Source: Serratia proteamaculans (GTDB lineage Bacteria; Pseudomonadota; Gammaproteobacteria; Enterobacterales; Enterobacteriaceae). Taken from it: a stretch of 64,000 nucleotides of DNA. The stretch spans positions 1,860,001 to 1,924,000 of the forward strand of contig NZ_SWDE01000001.1 in the NCBI RefSeq assembly GCF_013337185.1, given 5' to 3'. Numbering within the stretch: the first letter of the stretch is position 1; each line of letters begins with the position of its first letter. The position numbers and the translations under genes are program-made. This document shows positions 41,316 to 49,747 of this stretch, one piece after another. The notes beneath the pieces are model-generated. The model worked only from the letters and a program-made list of their open reading frames with translations. It was not told the origin of the DNA and did not search any database.

Positions 41316-41348
41316 CTCATCCAGTATCCCCACTGGATGAGAACTCAG

Positions 41349-41444
41349 ATGTTTAGCCTGCCAAAAACGCCCGCTGAAGTGACCGCCACCCTGCTGTGCC
41401 TGCTGATTGTGGGTGCCTTCATCAAGGTTTATCTGTTCGCCTGA
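41349..41444 (+). CDS. 31-residue single-pass membrane peptide, PmrR-like in size and control
   Basis: ATG at 41349, TGA at 41442-41444. The N-terminus MFSLPKTPAEVTATL is polar, followed by a hydrophobic helix (LLCLLIVGAFIKVYLF) to the C-terminus. GGATGAGA upstream is a fair ribosome site. It has its own promoter with a PmrA-type box. In Salmonella, PmrA activates PmrR, a 30-residue membrane peptide that inhibits LpxT; length, topology and control fit, though sequence similarity is weak as I recall it. It lies where E. coli keeps pagP near crcB and cspE. Translation is inferred, not shown. Confidence 0.55.
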   Translation: MFSLPKTPAEVTATLLCLLIVGAFIKVYLFA

Positions 41445-41482
41445 AGTTAACTCCTGCAAACCCCTCCTTTACAGTTACGCTC

Positions 41483-41528
41483 TTGCCTATTGCCATTGTT
41501 GCATTACAATTGAGAATGAACGTTCGCA
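41483..41528 (+). promoter_or_regulatory. Promoter and operator of the tetR-type regulator
   Basis: -35 TTGCCT (41483-41488), 16 bp, -10 TACAAT (41505-41510). The palindrome TGAACGTTCG (41517-41526) overlaps the start site and resembles TetR-family operators with a GAACGTTC core. It suggests autorepression and control of the downstream MFS gene. Confidence 0.55.
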
Positions 41529-41570
41529 CCCAGAAGGCGAACCGCATTTCACTTGGCAAAGGATCGGGAC

Positions 41571-42167
41571 ATGATATCCACCAGCGACAGCAGGCAGGCC
41601 AAAGCACAGGCCCGCCGCGATCAGATTGTCGACGCCGCAAAACTCTGTTTTCGTCAGCACGGTTTTCACGCCGCCAGCATGGCGGAAATCGCGCAGGGTT
41701 CCCAGCTTAGCGTCGGCCAGATCTACCGCTACTTCGACAATAAAGATGCGATCATCGAAGAGATCGTTAACCGTATCATCGCCAGTAAAATGCGGCGGCT
41801 GGAAGATCTTGGCGATCATATCAACCTGATCGCCGGTACCCTGGCGGCGCGCACCCTGTTTCAACAGCCGGGTGAGAGCGAAACCGACCATATGCTGATG
41901 CTGGAGGTCACCGCCGAGGCTACCCGTAACCCGATAGTGGCCAAAATGCTCAGCGATGCCGAAACGCGGTTGTTCCACCATGTTTGCCAAAACCTGCAGC
42001 GAATTTACCCGCACTTCAGCGAGCAGGAGATCGCCGCCCGAGTGGAGTTTGTCGCCGTATTAAGCGAAGGCACCGGTTACCGCATACTGACCACACAAAA
42101 AGCCGATATCAGCCTGCTGAACGGCCTATACCAACAAGCTATCTCTCACCTGTTCAGGAAACCTTAA
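41571..42167 (+). CDS. TetR/AcrR-family transcriptional regulator
   Basis: 198 residues from ATG 41571 (MISTSDSRQ). The N-terminal helix-turn-helix spans about residues 15-65 with SMAEIAQGSQLSVGQIYRYFDNKDAI, the classic TetR pattern. The C-terminal ligand domain is unassigned. The frame stays open from a TTG at 41553, but AAAGGA upstream suits 41571. It lies 5 bp before an MFS efflux gene, so it most likely represses that pump and itself. Confidence 0.9.
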   Translation: MISTSDSRQAKAQARRDQIVDAAKLCFRQHGFHAASMAEIAQGSQLSVGQIYRYFDNKDAIIEEIVNRIIASKMRRLEDLGDHINLIAGTLAARTLFQQPGESETDHMLMLEVTAEATRNPIVAKMLSDAETRLFHHVCQNLQRIYPHFSEQEIAARVEFVAVLSEGTGYRILTTQKADISLLNGLYQQAISHLFRKP

Positions 42168-42172
42168 TCCTT

Positions 42173-43363
42173 ATGACCAGACAACTTGCCAGACAACGTC
42201 TGGTGTACGCACTCGTGCTTGGCCTGCTCGCCTCACTGGGCCCGCTGTGCATCGACCTCTACCTGCCCGCCCTGCCGGAGATGGCCGGCGATCTGAATAC
42301 CTCTACCGCTACCGCGCAGCTCAGCCTGACCGCCGGCCTGCTCGGTTTGGGTGTCGGCCAGCTGATTTTTGGCCCCTACAGCGACAAGCTCGGCCGTATG
42401 CGCCCGCTGCTGGTGTCGCTGACGCTGCTGCTGGTCGCCTCACTGTGGTGTGCACTGGCCCCCAATATCGATCAGTTGCTGATTGCCCGTCTGTTGCAAG
42501 GGCTGGCCGGCGCCGGTGGTGCAGTCATTTCTCGCGCTATCGCACGTGACCTTTATTCCGGGCATGAACTGACGCGGTTCTTCGCCCTGCTGATGTTGGT
42601 CAATGGCCTGGCACCTATCGTTGCGCCGGTATTGGGCGGTGCCATGCTGCAGTTTATGGACTGGCGCGGGATTTTCGGCGTGCTGGCGGCCATTGCCGTG
42701 CTGTTATTCACGCTTGCCAGCCTGAAGTTGGATGAGTCATTGCCTGCCGAACGCCGCAGCCAGGGCGGTATTTTTGCCATGTTGCGGTCACTGGGCGGAT
42801 TGCTGACCCAGCGTCAGTTTATGGGCCTGTGCCTGACGCAAGGTTTTGTAATGGCCGGCATGTTCGCCTATATCGGCGCCTCTCCTTTCGTGCTGCAGCA
42901 GATTTATGGCCTCAGCCCGCAGATGTTCAGCCTGTGCTTTGCCATCAACGGCGTCGGACTGATTATTTCCGCGCAGATCGCCAGCCGCCTGAGCATACAT
43001 TTTGGTGAAAGGAAGGTATTGAAAGGAGGGCTAACACTGGCGGCGATTTCTTCGCTGCTGTTGCTGTTGGCAGCCAGCCTGCACGCGCCGTTGGCACTGC
43101 TGATGGTGCCGCTGTTCTTCTCGGTGGCGGTGATCGGTATTGTCGGCCCTACTGCGTCTTCATTGGCGATGCAAAGCCAGGGCGATAAAGCGGGTAGCGC
43201 CTCTGCGCTGATTGGCGTGAGCATGTTCGCACTAGGTGCCTGCAGCGTGCCCTTGACGGGGCTGGGCGGCACTTCCAGCGTCTCAATGGCACTGACCATT
43301 GTTGGCTGTTACGCCGTCGCCATCACGCTGTTTAAACTGCTGGTACGCAAAGCGCAGGCATAA
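42173..43363 (+). CDS. Bcr/CflA-family multidrug MFS transporter
   Basis: Proton-driven drug efflux protein with twelve predicted membrane segments, 396 residues. Family landmarks are DLYLPALPEMAGDL near residue 30, LGVGQLIFGPYSDKLGRMRP (the MFS loop 2-3 motif), and RLLQGLAGAGGAVISRAIARD (motif C-like). Start ATG 42173 lies 5 bp after the TetR gene, so both are cotranscribed. The substrate is not known. A bidirectional terminator separates it from cspE. Confidence 0.92.
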   Translation: MTRQLARQRLVYALVLGLLASLGPLCIDLYLPALPEMAGDLNTSTATAQLSLTAGLLGLGVGQLIFGPYSDKLGRMRPLLVSLTLLLVASLWCALAPNIDQLLIARLLQGLAGAGGAVISRAIARDLYSGHELTRFFALLMLVNGLAPIVAPVLGGAMLQFMDWRGIFGVLAAIAVLLFTLASLKLDESLPAERRSQGGIFAMLRSLGGLLTQRQFMGLCLTQGFVMAGMFAYIGASPFVLQQIYGLSPQMFSLCFAINGVGLIISAQIASRLSIHFGERKVLKGGLTLAAISSLLLLLAASLHAPLALLMVPLFFSVAVIGIVGPTASSLAMQSQGDKAGSASALIGVSMFALGACSVPLTGLGGTSSVSMALTIVGCYAVAITLFKLLVRKAQA

Positions 43364-43384
43364 AGCGACGGAAAAAAGGCAATA

Positions 43385-43410
43385 AAAAACCCGCTCAGTG
43401 AGCGGGTTTT
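43385..43410. terminator. Bidirectional terminator between MFS gene and cspE
   Basis: AAAACCCGCTC-AGT-GAGCGGGTTTT, an 11-bp stem with A/T ends, between convergent stops. Confidence 0.93.
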
Positions 43411-43429
43411 AAGAATTTCGGCTGTAGCA

Positions 43430-43639
43430 TTAGATAGCGATAACGTTAGCAGCAGATGGGCCTTTGGCACCGTTCGTGATTTCAAATTCTACACGCTGGC
43501 CTTCAGCAAGAGTTTTGAAACCATTGCTAGCGATGGCAGAGAAGTGAACGAAAACGTCCTTGCTACCATCTTCCGGAGTAATGAAGCCGAAGCCTTTGGA
43601 TTCATTAAACCACTTAACGCTACCTTTAATCTTAGACAT
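43430..43639 (-). CDS. cspE: Cold-shock-family RNA chaperone CspE
   Basis: 69-residue cold-shock domain protein that melts RNA hairpins and acts as a transcription antiterminator. RNP1 KGFGFITPE and RNP2 VFVHFSAI are intact. It differs from E. coli CspE at only a few positions. Start is ATG 43639 (MSKIKGS) behind AAAGGTAAG. Confidence 0.96.
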   Translation of the reverse strand: MSKIKGSVKWFNESKGFGFITPEDGSKDVFVHFSAIASNGFKTLAEGQRVEFEITNGAKGPSAANVIAI

Positions 43640-43985
43640 CAAACTTACCTTTAACGTGAATGAAAGACACTAAACATGTGTCCAATACAGTACAGCAATT
43701 AGACGGGATTTTGTCCACAACCTGGATCACATAAAATCGATAAAGAGTGAAAAAGTCCGTGTCCTTCGGTGTAAATCGCTTACCCCCCTTGCCATTGTCT
43801 CTGCAGGTAGTCCAATCCTCTTCAAACCACGTCGAACAACGGTCGAACGCCTGTTTCACCCGCCGTCATCCTGCCTTGCCGGCGTGATGCAGACACAATC
43901 GCTATGTAATATAACCAGATAGTCTTTTTGCTTCCGGCCGCCCTGCACTAGGGTTAGAGCTTACTAACCACTGTGAGCCAAGACT
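43640..43985. other. cspE leader and M20 upstream region, no gene seen
   Basis: 346 bp between divergent cspE and the M20 gene. It must hold the cspE promoter and leader and the M20 promoter. An open frame on the minus strand here (75 codons ending at 43632) has no protein-like character. I see no strong operator. Confidence 0.5.
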
Positions 43986-45149
43986 ATGACCAGCCAACTG
44001 GCCGAAAAAATCATCGCCTACCGCCGTGAACTGCATCAGAACCCTGAGCTGTCCAACCACGAATTTGCCACTACCGCCCGCCTGACCCGCTGGCTGGAAG
44101 AGGCCGGTATCCGTATTCTTCCGCTGGAGCTGAAGACCGGCGTGGTGGCTGAAATCGGCAGTGGCAAGGGGCCAATCATTGCGCTGCGTGGGGATATTGA
44201 CGCCCTGCCGATTGAAGAAATTTCCGGTGTGCCGTTCAGTTCGCAAAACAGCGGCGTGATGCACGCCTGCGGACATGATTTTCACACCTCGGTGATGCTG
44301 GGCGCGGCGCATTTATTGAAAGCGCGCGAAGCCACCCTGCCCGGCACGGTACGCATTTTCTTCCAGCCGGCGGAGGAAACCTTCAACGGTGCCCAGCACC
44401 TGATCGACGCCGGGGCGCTGGATAACGTGGCGGCGGTATTCGGTCTGCACAACGCGCCGGAGCTGCCGACCGGTACCTTTGCCACCCGCGCCGGAGCGTT
44501 TTACGCCAACGTCGATCGCTTCCAGATCCTGATCACCGGCAAGGGGGCGCACGCCGCCAAACCGGAGCAAGGGGTGGACACCATCGTCACGGCCAGCCAG
44601 ATTGTCAACGCGCTGCAAACCCTGCCCAGCCGCAGCTTCAGTTCGCTAGAGTCGTTGGTAGTGAGCGTCACGCGTATTGAGGGTGGTAACACCTGGAATG
44701 TTCTGCCACAGACCGTAGAGCTTGAAGGGACTGTACGGACCCATAGCGATAAGGTTCGCCGCCAGGTGCCGGATAAAATTCGCCAGGTGATTAACGGCGT
44801 CGCCGCATCCCTTGGCGCACAAGCGGAACTACGCTGGCAGGCCGGCCCACCGGCGGTGGTCAATGATGCACGCTGGGCAGCCTTCAGTAAAACCGTCGCC
44901 GCCGAAGCCGGCTACCGGGTGGAAGAGGCTGAACTGCAGATGGGCGGGGAAGACTTTGCGCTTTATCTGCACCACGTGCCGGGCGTGTTTGTCAGTATTG
45001 GTTCGGCCAGTGAATTTGGTCTGCACCACCCGCGCTTCAACCCGGATGAACAGGCGATTTTCCCGGCCTCGCAATATTTCGAACTGTTGGCTGAGCGCAC
45101 GCTGCAGCAATTAGTCACCACCCCGGAAAAAGCCACCAGCGAGGCATAG
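43986..45149 (+). CDS. M20-family amidohydrolase (N-acyl amino acid deacylase), YxeP-like
   Basis: Di-zinc peptidase/deacylase of 387 residues, in the HipO/AbgA/YxeP branch. Metal-binding residues are in ALRGDIDALPI, MHACGHDFHTS and QPAEE, with a late histidine in GLHHPRF. The dimerisation domain begins near residue 180. In Bacillus YxeP removes the acetyl group after the monooxygenase step of S-(2-succino)cysteine salvage; the neighbouring genes here support a similar role. A terminator-like hairpin follows, so it may be a separate transcript from the genes after it. Confidence 0.85.
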   Translation: MTSQLAEKIIAYRRELHQNPELSNHEFATTARLTRWLEEAGIRILPLELKTGVVAEIGSGKGPIIALRGDIDALPIEEISGVPFSSQNSGVMHACGHDFHTSVMLGAAHLLKAREATLPGTVRIFFQPAEETFNGAQHLIDAGALDNVAAVFGLHNAPELPTGTFATRAGAFYANVDRFQILITGKGAHAAKPEQGVDTIVTASQIVNALQTLPSRSFSSLESLVVSVTRIEGGNTWNVLPQTVELEGTVRTHSDKVRRQVPDKIRQVINGVAASLGAQAELRWQAGPPAVVNDARWAAFSKTVAAEAGYRVEEAELQMGGEDFALYLHHVPGVFVSIGSASEFGLHHPRFNPDEQAIFPASQYFELLAERTLQQLVTTPEKATSEA

Positions 45150-45170
45150 AACTCGGCCGGTTATTATTTC

Positions 45171-45205
45171 GCGGCGCAGTGTATTCTGCGCTGCGAGTTA
45201 TTATT
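45171..45205 (+). terminator. Hairpin terminator after the M20 gene
   Basis: GCGGCGCAG and CTGCGCTGC form a 9-bp stem (one G-T) with a 6-nt loop, followed by a T-rich tract, 21 bp after the stop. Confidence 0.65.
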
Positions 45206-45334
45206 TTCCCCTCGGTTAGATTTGCCAATTTCAACATTAGAATATGCGGTTTTGTTGTTTTACATCCTGATGGTGCTCGTCAATAGTGGAGCTCTAAAGA
45301 TAGCGCCACACCGGCACTTAACAGGGTGAAAGCA

Positions 45335-46660
45335 ATGAGCAACAGTGCGAAAGAACAACGACAATTGCGCCTTGGCGCCATTTTGCATGGTGCATCGGGA
45401 AATATGTCTGCCTGGCGACATCCGGACGCCACTGCCGATGCCAGTATTAATCTCGATTTTAATATTGCCACGGCAAAAAAAGCCGAACAGGGTAAATTGG
45501 ATTTCGTATTTGTAGCCGACGGCTTATATATCAATGAGAAATCTATCCCACATTTTCTCAATCGTTTTGAACCCTTAACCCTGCTTGCCGCACTGTCCGC
45601 CGCCACCGATAAAATCGGGCTGGTGGGCACCTTATCCACCTCGTACAGCGATCCCTTTACCGTTGCGCGCCAGTTCGCCAGCCTGGATCACCTCAGCAAA
45701 GGCCGGGCCGGCTGGAACGTGGTGACCTCACCGCTGGAAGGGTCGGCAAAGAACTTCTCGCGCGCCGAGCATCCTGAACACAGCCTGCGCTACCGCATTG
45801 CCAGCGAATACCTCGACGTCACCAAAGGATTATGGGACTCGTGGGAAAGCGACGCTTTTGTGCGCAACAAGAGCAGCGGTGAATTCTTCAGCGCCGGTAA
45901 ACTGCATACCCTGAATCACCAGGGCGAGTTCTTCTCGGTACAGGGGCCATTGAATATCGGCCGCACGCCACAAGGACGGCCGATTCTGTTCCAGGCCGGC
46001 GCTTCGGAAGACGGCAAGCAATTGGCAGCCAAACACGCCGACGCCATTTTCACCCACCATGAGAGCCAACAACAGGCACAGGCGTTTTATCAGGACGTTA
46101 AAAAGCAGTTGGTGGAACAAGGTCGTGAACCGGATGACCTGCGGATCTTTCAGGGCGTCAGCGTGATTGTCGGTGACGACAATGAAGACGTGGAGCGCCA
46201 GTATTGGGAAACCGCCCGCCTGGTCAGTATCGAAAATGCCCTTAACTACCTTGGCCGCTATTTCGAGCACTATGATTTCGCCCGTCATCCGCTCGATGAA
46301 CCCTTTCCGGACGTCGGTGAACTGGGGCAAAACAGCTTCCGCAGCACCACCGACGCCATCAAGCGCAATGCCCGCGAACGCAATCTGACGCTACGGGAAG
46401 TCGCGCTGGAAGCCGCCTCGCCTCGCCCGGTATTTGGCGGCACGCCGGAAGCGGTGGCGGACGGCCTGCAAAACTGGTTCGACACCCAGGCAGCCGACGG
46501 TTTCATCATCAGCGGTGGCACGCCAAATTCATTCGGCCACTTTGTCGATCGCGTGGTGCCGATCCTGCAGCAGCGCGGCCTGTTCCGCAGCGATTACAGC
46601 GGTGACACGCTGCGCGACCACCTGGGTCTTAAGCTGCCTGCCAATCAGTTCACGCAATAA
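45335..46660 (+). CDS. LLM-class flavin-dependent monooxygenase, YxeK/NtaA-like
   Basis: Uses reduced FMN from a separate reductase and oxygen to oxidise a small substrate. 441 residues of the bacterial-luciferase-like NtaA/SnaA/DszA family. Typical segments are [46 protein letters not shown] and [30 protein letters not shown] precedes the ATG at 45335. First of a run with GNAT, permease and ATPase genes. In B. subtilis, YxeK breaks down N-acetyl-S-(2-succino)cysteine; substrate identity here is inferred from neighbours. Confidence 0.88.
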   Translation: MSNSAKEQRQLRLGAILHGASGNMSAWRHPDATADASINLDFNIATAKKAEQGKLDFVFVADGLYINEKSIPHFLNRFEPLTLLAALSAATDKIGLVGTLSTSYSDPFTVARQFASLDHLSKGRAGWNVVTSPLEGSAKNFSRAEHPEHSLRYRIASEYLDVTKGLWDSWESDAFVRNKSSGEFFSAGKLHTLNHQGEFFSVQGPLNIGRTPQGRPILFQAGASEDGKQLAAKHADAIFTHHESQQQAQAFYQDVKKQLVEQGREPDDLRIFQGVSVIVGDDNEDVERQYWETARLVSIENALNYLGRYFEHYDFARHPLDEPFPDVGELGQNSFRSTTDAIKRNARERNLTLREVALEAASPRPVFGGTPEAVADGLQNWFDTQAADGFIISGGTPNSFGHFVDRVVPILQQRGLFRSDYSGDTLRDHLGLKLPANQFTQ

Positions 46661-46688
46661 CAATAATAATTTCTCAGGGATATCCGCT

Positions 46689-46742
46689 ATGCGAACAACC
46701 TTTAGCGTCCTGCCCACCCAACGAAATGACCTGGGCGATTAG
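46689..46742 (+). CDS. Possible 17-codon mini-ORF before the GNAT gene
   Basis: ATG 46689 to TAG 46740-46742 encodes MRTTFSVLPTQRNDLGD. CAGGGAT at suitable spacing upstream is a fair ribosome site, and its stop overlaps the AGGAG of the next gene. It could couple GNAT translation to the operon or be the remnant of a lost gene. Confidence 0.3.
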   Translation: MRTTFSVLPTQRNDLGD

Positions 46743-46752
46743 GAGCATACAG

Positions 46753-47280
46753 ATGGCAAATGACGTTTTTATCCAAACGCTGCCAAGCGATCCGCTGGTC
46801 CAGCCGGTGATCGCCGGGCTATTCGGTGAGTATCGCCAACGCTATGGCGACTATTTTGGTGACCAGGAACAGGAAGCGCTGGATTTGTACGCCCCGCCGC
46901 AAGGCGCCTTTATCGTGCTGTTGCGCGCCGGGGAGCCGATCGCCATGGGGGCCTTCAAACGCTACGATCCGCAAACTGCCGAGCTGAAACGCATCTGGAC
47001 ACGAACCGATCTGCGCCGTCAGGGCCTGGCACAACGGGTATTGCAGCAACTGGAAACGCTGGCGCAGCAACAGGGTTACCGCCAGCTCTACCTGACCACC
47101 GGCTTTCGCCAGCCGGAGGCGGTGGGCTTGTATTTGAGCAACGGCTATCAGCCGCAGTTCGATACCAGCGTCGATACTGAAGTCTATAGCCGCCCCCCTT
47201 ACGATGGCCGGCTGCCATTTCGCAAAAGCCTGATAACAGCGGACGCACTCTGTTGCGTGCCGGAAAGGAAGATTGCCTAG
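46753..47280 (+). CDS. GNAT-family N-acetyltransferase, YxeL-like
   Basis: 175-residue acetyl-CoA-dependent acetyltransferase. The acetyl-CoA loop is IWTRTDLRRQGLAQRVLQQL (Arg/Gln-x-x-Gly-x-Gly/Ala pattern) near residue 95. The ATG at 46753 has AGGAG at 46741-46745. In the Bacillus yxe operon YxeL acetylates S-(2-succino)cysteine as the first step. Its position between the monooxygenase and an amino-acid ABC transporter supports the parallel. Confidence 0.85.
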   Translation: MANDVFIQTLPSDPLVQPVIAGLFGEYRQRYGDYFGDQEQEALDLYAPPQGAFIVLLRAGEPIAMGAFKRYDPQTAELKRIWTRTDLRRQGLAQRVLQQLETLAQQQGYRQLYLTTGFRQPEAVGLYLSNGYQPQFDTSVDTEVYSRPPYDGRLPFRKSLITADALCCVPERKIA

Positions 47281-47328
47281 GGGGCATTCCCCCTTCCTCA
47301 CCCTTTTATCTGTTTCAGGAGAGTTGTG

Positions 47329-48216
47329 ATGTCCAAACAAGAAGTCTTAAAAGTGGTTCCCGCACGGTACCCGCTGCGACTGGCTGGTGCGTTGTTCACG
47401 GTGTTTATTCTGGCGGCGATCCTCCAGTCTGTGGCGACCAACGAACGCTGGGAATGGGGGGTATTCGCCGAATGGTTCTTTGCCCCGGCGGTATTATCAG
47501 GACTGGGGCAAACCCTGCTGCTGACGCTGCTCGGCACGCTGTTCAGTATCCTCTTCGGGACGCTGCTGGCCCTGGCGCGGTTATCGCGCTCTTACCTGCT
47601 GGCTTCGCTGGCATGGGGTTATATCTGGCTGTTCCGCTCGCTGCCGCTGATCCTGGTGCTGATCGTTCTGTATAACTTCTCTTATCTGTACGATTCCATC
47701 TCACTGGGCATCCCCTTTACCTCGCTGGTGTTCGCCAGCTATCCGACCATCGATATCCTCAGCCAGTTCTCGGTGGCGGTACTGGGGCTGACGCTGGTGC
47801 AGTCGGCCTATACCGCAGAAATCATCCGCGGCGGCATTATCGGGGTCGAGTATGGCCAGCATGAAGCGGCGGCGGCACTGGGCCTGCCGGGCTATCGCCG
47901 CACTTTCCGCATTATTTTGCCCCAGGCGCTGCGCTCAATCATTCCGACCGGCTTCAATGAAATTATCAGCCTGGCAAAGGGCACTTCGATTGTCTACGTG
48001 CTGGCGCTGCCGGAGCTGTTTTATACCATTCAGGTGATCTACAACCGCACCCAGCAGGTGATACCGCTGCTGATGGTCGCCACCGTCTGGTACCTGTTCA
48101 TCACCACCGCGCTGTCGGTCATTCAATATTACATCGAACGCTATTTCGCCCGGGGCGCAGTGCGCGAACTGCCGCCAACGCCATGGCAGAAACTGGCCGG
48201 CTGGTTAAAACGTTAG
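47329..48216 (+). CDS. Polar amino acid ABC transporter permease
   Basis: 295-residue HisMQ-type permease with an N-terminal extra membrane segment. The EAA loop is visible as VEYGQHEAAAALGLPGYRR near residue 180. CAGGAGAG precedes ATG 47329; a GTG one codon earlier is a poorer start. It appears to serve as a homodimer, since no second permease gene is here. No substrate-binding protein gene is found in the cluster, which is unusual for an importer. Confidence 0.9.
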   Translation: MSKQEVLKVVPARYPLRLAGALFTVFILAAILQSVATNERWEWGVFAEWFFAPAVLSGLGQTLLLTLLGTLFSILFGTLLALARLSRSYLLASLAWGYIWLFRSLPLILVLIVLYNFSYLYDSISLGIPFTSLVFASYPTIDILSQFSVAVLGLTLVQSAYTAEIIRGGIIGVEYGQHEAAAALGLPGYRRTFRIILPQALRSIIPTGFNEIISLAKGTSIVYVLALPELFYTIQVIYNRTQQVIPLLMVATVWYLFITTALSVIQYYIERYFARGAVRELPPTPWQKLAGWLKR

Positions 48217-48225
48217 GAGGATCCC

Positions 48226-49053
48226 ATGTCCGAAGCCATTGATTATTATGCCCTGCGCGAAGCGGCGGTACACAGCATCGTGCCAGTACCGGCGCGCGGC
48301 CTGATTGAAATCAGCAACGTGAGCAAATTTTTCGGAAAACACAAGGCGCTGGACGACGTCAGCCTGACGCTGCAGCCGGGCACCGTCACGGTGATCCTCG
48401 GGCCTTCCGGCTCCGGCAAGTCCACCCTGCTGCGGGCCATCAACCACCTGGAGCGTGTTGATGAAGGCTTTATCCGGATCGACGGCGACTATGTCGGTTA
48501 CCGGCGCAAAGGTGACAAGCTGTATGAGCTAAAAGAGAACGCCATTCTCAAGCAGCGTATCAACGTCGGCTATGTGTTTCAGAACTTCAACCTGTTCCCC
48601 CATCTGACGGTACTGGAGAACATCATTGAAGCCCCGATAGTGCATAAAATTTACTCGCGGGCCGAGGCCAAAGAGGTGGCTTATCAGCTGCTGGACACCG
48701 TCGGCCTGCGCCACAAGGCAGACGCCTTCCCGCGCCATCTGTCCGGTGGGCAACAGCAGCGCATCGCCATTGCCCGCGCTTTGGCGCTGAACCCGAAGGT
48801 GATTTTGTTTGATGAACCGACCTCGGCGCTCGATCCAGAGCTGGTCGGTGAAGTATTGGACGTCATCAAGGGGCTGGCAGATCTTGGCGTAACGCTGGTG
48901 GTGGTCACCCATGAAATTGGCTTTGCGCGCGAGGCGGCGGATCAGATTGTCTTTATGGTCGATGGGCAAATCGTTGAACAGGGCGATGCCCGTCGGGTGC
49001 TGAACCATCCGCAACACCCTCGCACCATCAACTTCCTCAATAAAGTGCTGTGA
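48226..49053 (+). CDS. Polar amino acid ABC transporter ATP-binding protein
   Basis: 275-residue ATPase for the preceding permease, 9 bp upstream. Walker [10 protein letters not shown], signature [15 protein letters not shown] and Walker [13 protein letters not shown] are complete. An N-terminal extension of about 25 residues precedes the ABC core, larger than in GltL. AGGAGGAT precedes the ATG. Ends the operon. Confidence 0.92.
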   Translation: MSEAIDYYALREAAVHSIVPVPARGLIEISNVSKFFGKHKALDDVSLTLQPGTVTVILGPSGSGKSTLLRAINHLERVDEGFIRIDGDYVGYRRKGDKLYELKENAILKQRINVGYVFQNFNLFPHLTVLENIIEAPIVHKIYSRAEAKEVAYQLLDTVGLRHKADAFPRHLSGGQQQRIAIARALALNPKVILFDEPTSALDPELVGEVLDVIKGLADLGVTLVVVTHEIGFAREAADQIVFMVDGQIVEQGDARRVLNHPQHPRTINFLNKVL

Positions 49054-49083
49054 CCAACGGGGCGTCAGCGGCGCCCCGCTCTG

Positions 49084-49593
49084 TTAGAGCAACGCGAAAC
49101 GGCGTTTTTCAGCGGTAAAATCCAGCGGTTTGATGCCACGCTGATTGCGATCCTGCTCGGTCAGTAGCGCCGGAGGAATAAACCAGGTCACTTCAAACAG
49201 TAACCCATCCGGATCGTGCCCATAGATGCTTTTGTGCACGCCATGATCTTCCTCCAACCCAAGAATGCCGCGCTGCGCCAACTGGTCGCGAATGCGCTCA
49301 AGTTCGTCCAGGCTGTCGACCTCCCAGGCCAAGTGGTACAACCCGGCCGGCGGCTCGTTTTCCGCCGGCGGCTCACCGTTGGCGCGAAATACCCCGGCCC
49401 GCTGCTGCCCCAGATTCTTGCTGAACAGCGCCAGATCGTGATCGTTATCCGAATCGGCCGCCTGGGTAAACACCGCTTTATCCGGGCTGCCTGAGGGCTT
49501 GAGCTTAAACCCCAGCACCTGATGATAAAAATCCGCGCTCTGCTGTACATCGCTGACATACAGCACCGCATGGTTTAGCCGTTTAATGCCCAT
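49084..49593 (-). CDS. VOC-family (glyoxalase/dioxygenase-like) protein
   Basis: 169 residues with two beta-alpha-beta-beta-beta modules of the vicinal oxygen chelate fold. Metal-ligand positions are visible in RLNHAVLYVSDV (His), GLYHLAWEV (His) and LLFEVTW (Glu). This fits catechol-2,3-dioxygenase-like or glyoxalase-like enzymes; substrate unknown. It is convergent with the ABC operon 30 bp away and may be unrelated to it. Confidence 0.85.
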   Translation of the reverse strand: MGIKRLNHAVLYVSDVQQSADFYHQVLGFKLKPSGSPDKAVFTQAADSDNDHDLALFSKNLGQQRAGVFRANGEPPAENEPPAGLYHLAWEVDSLDELERIRDQLAQRGILGLEEDHGVHKSIYGHDPDGLLFEVTWFIPPALLTEQDRNQRGIKPLDFTAEKRRFALL

Positions 49594-49747
49594 CGATTTT
49601 CCCTTTCAGAAATGAGTAAAGTCAGAAAGAAAATAGCATGTGGCGACAACCCCGCTAAATGCCGTAATCGCATTATCAAATGCCCGGCACGCAATCTGTC
49701 ACTGCAAGGCATTCCGCGCTATCATATGCACTGTATTGAGCGACTTT

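Noticed and set aside
43632-43859. 75-codon minus-strand frame upstream of cspE
   Set aside because: It overlaps the start of cspE and looks like leader sequence; no protein-like signal.
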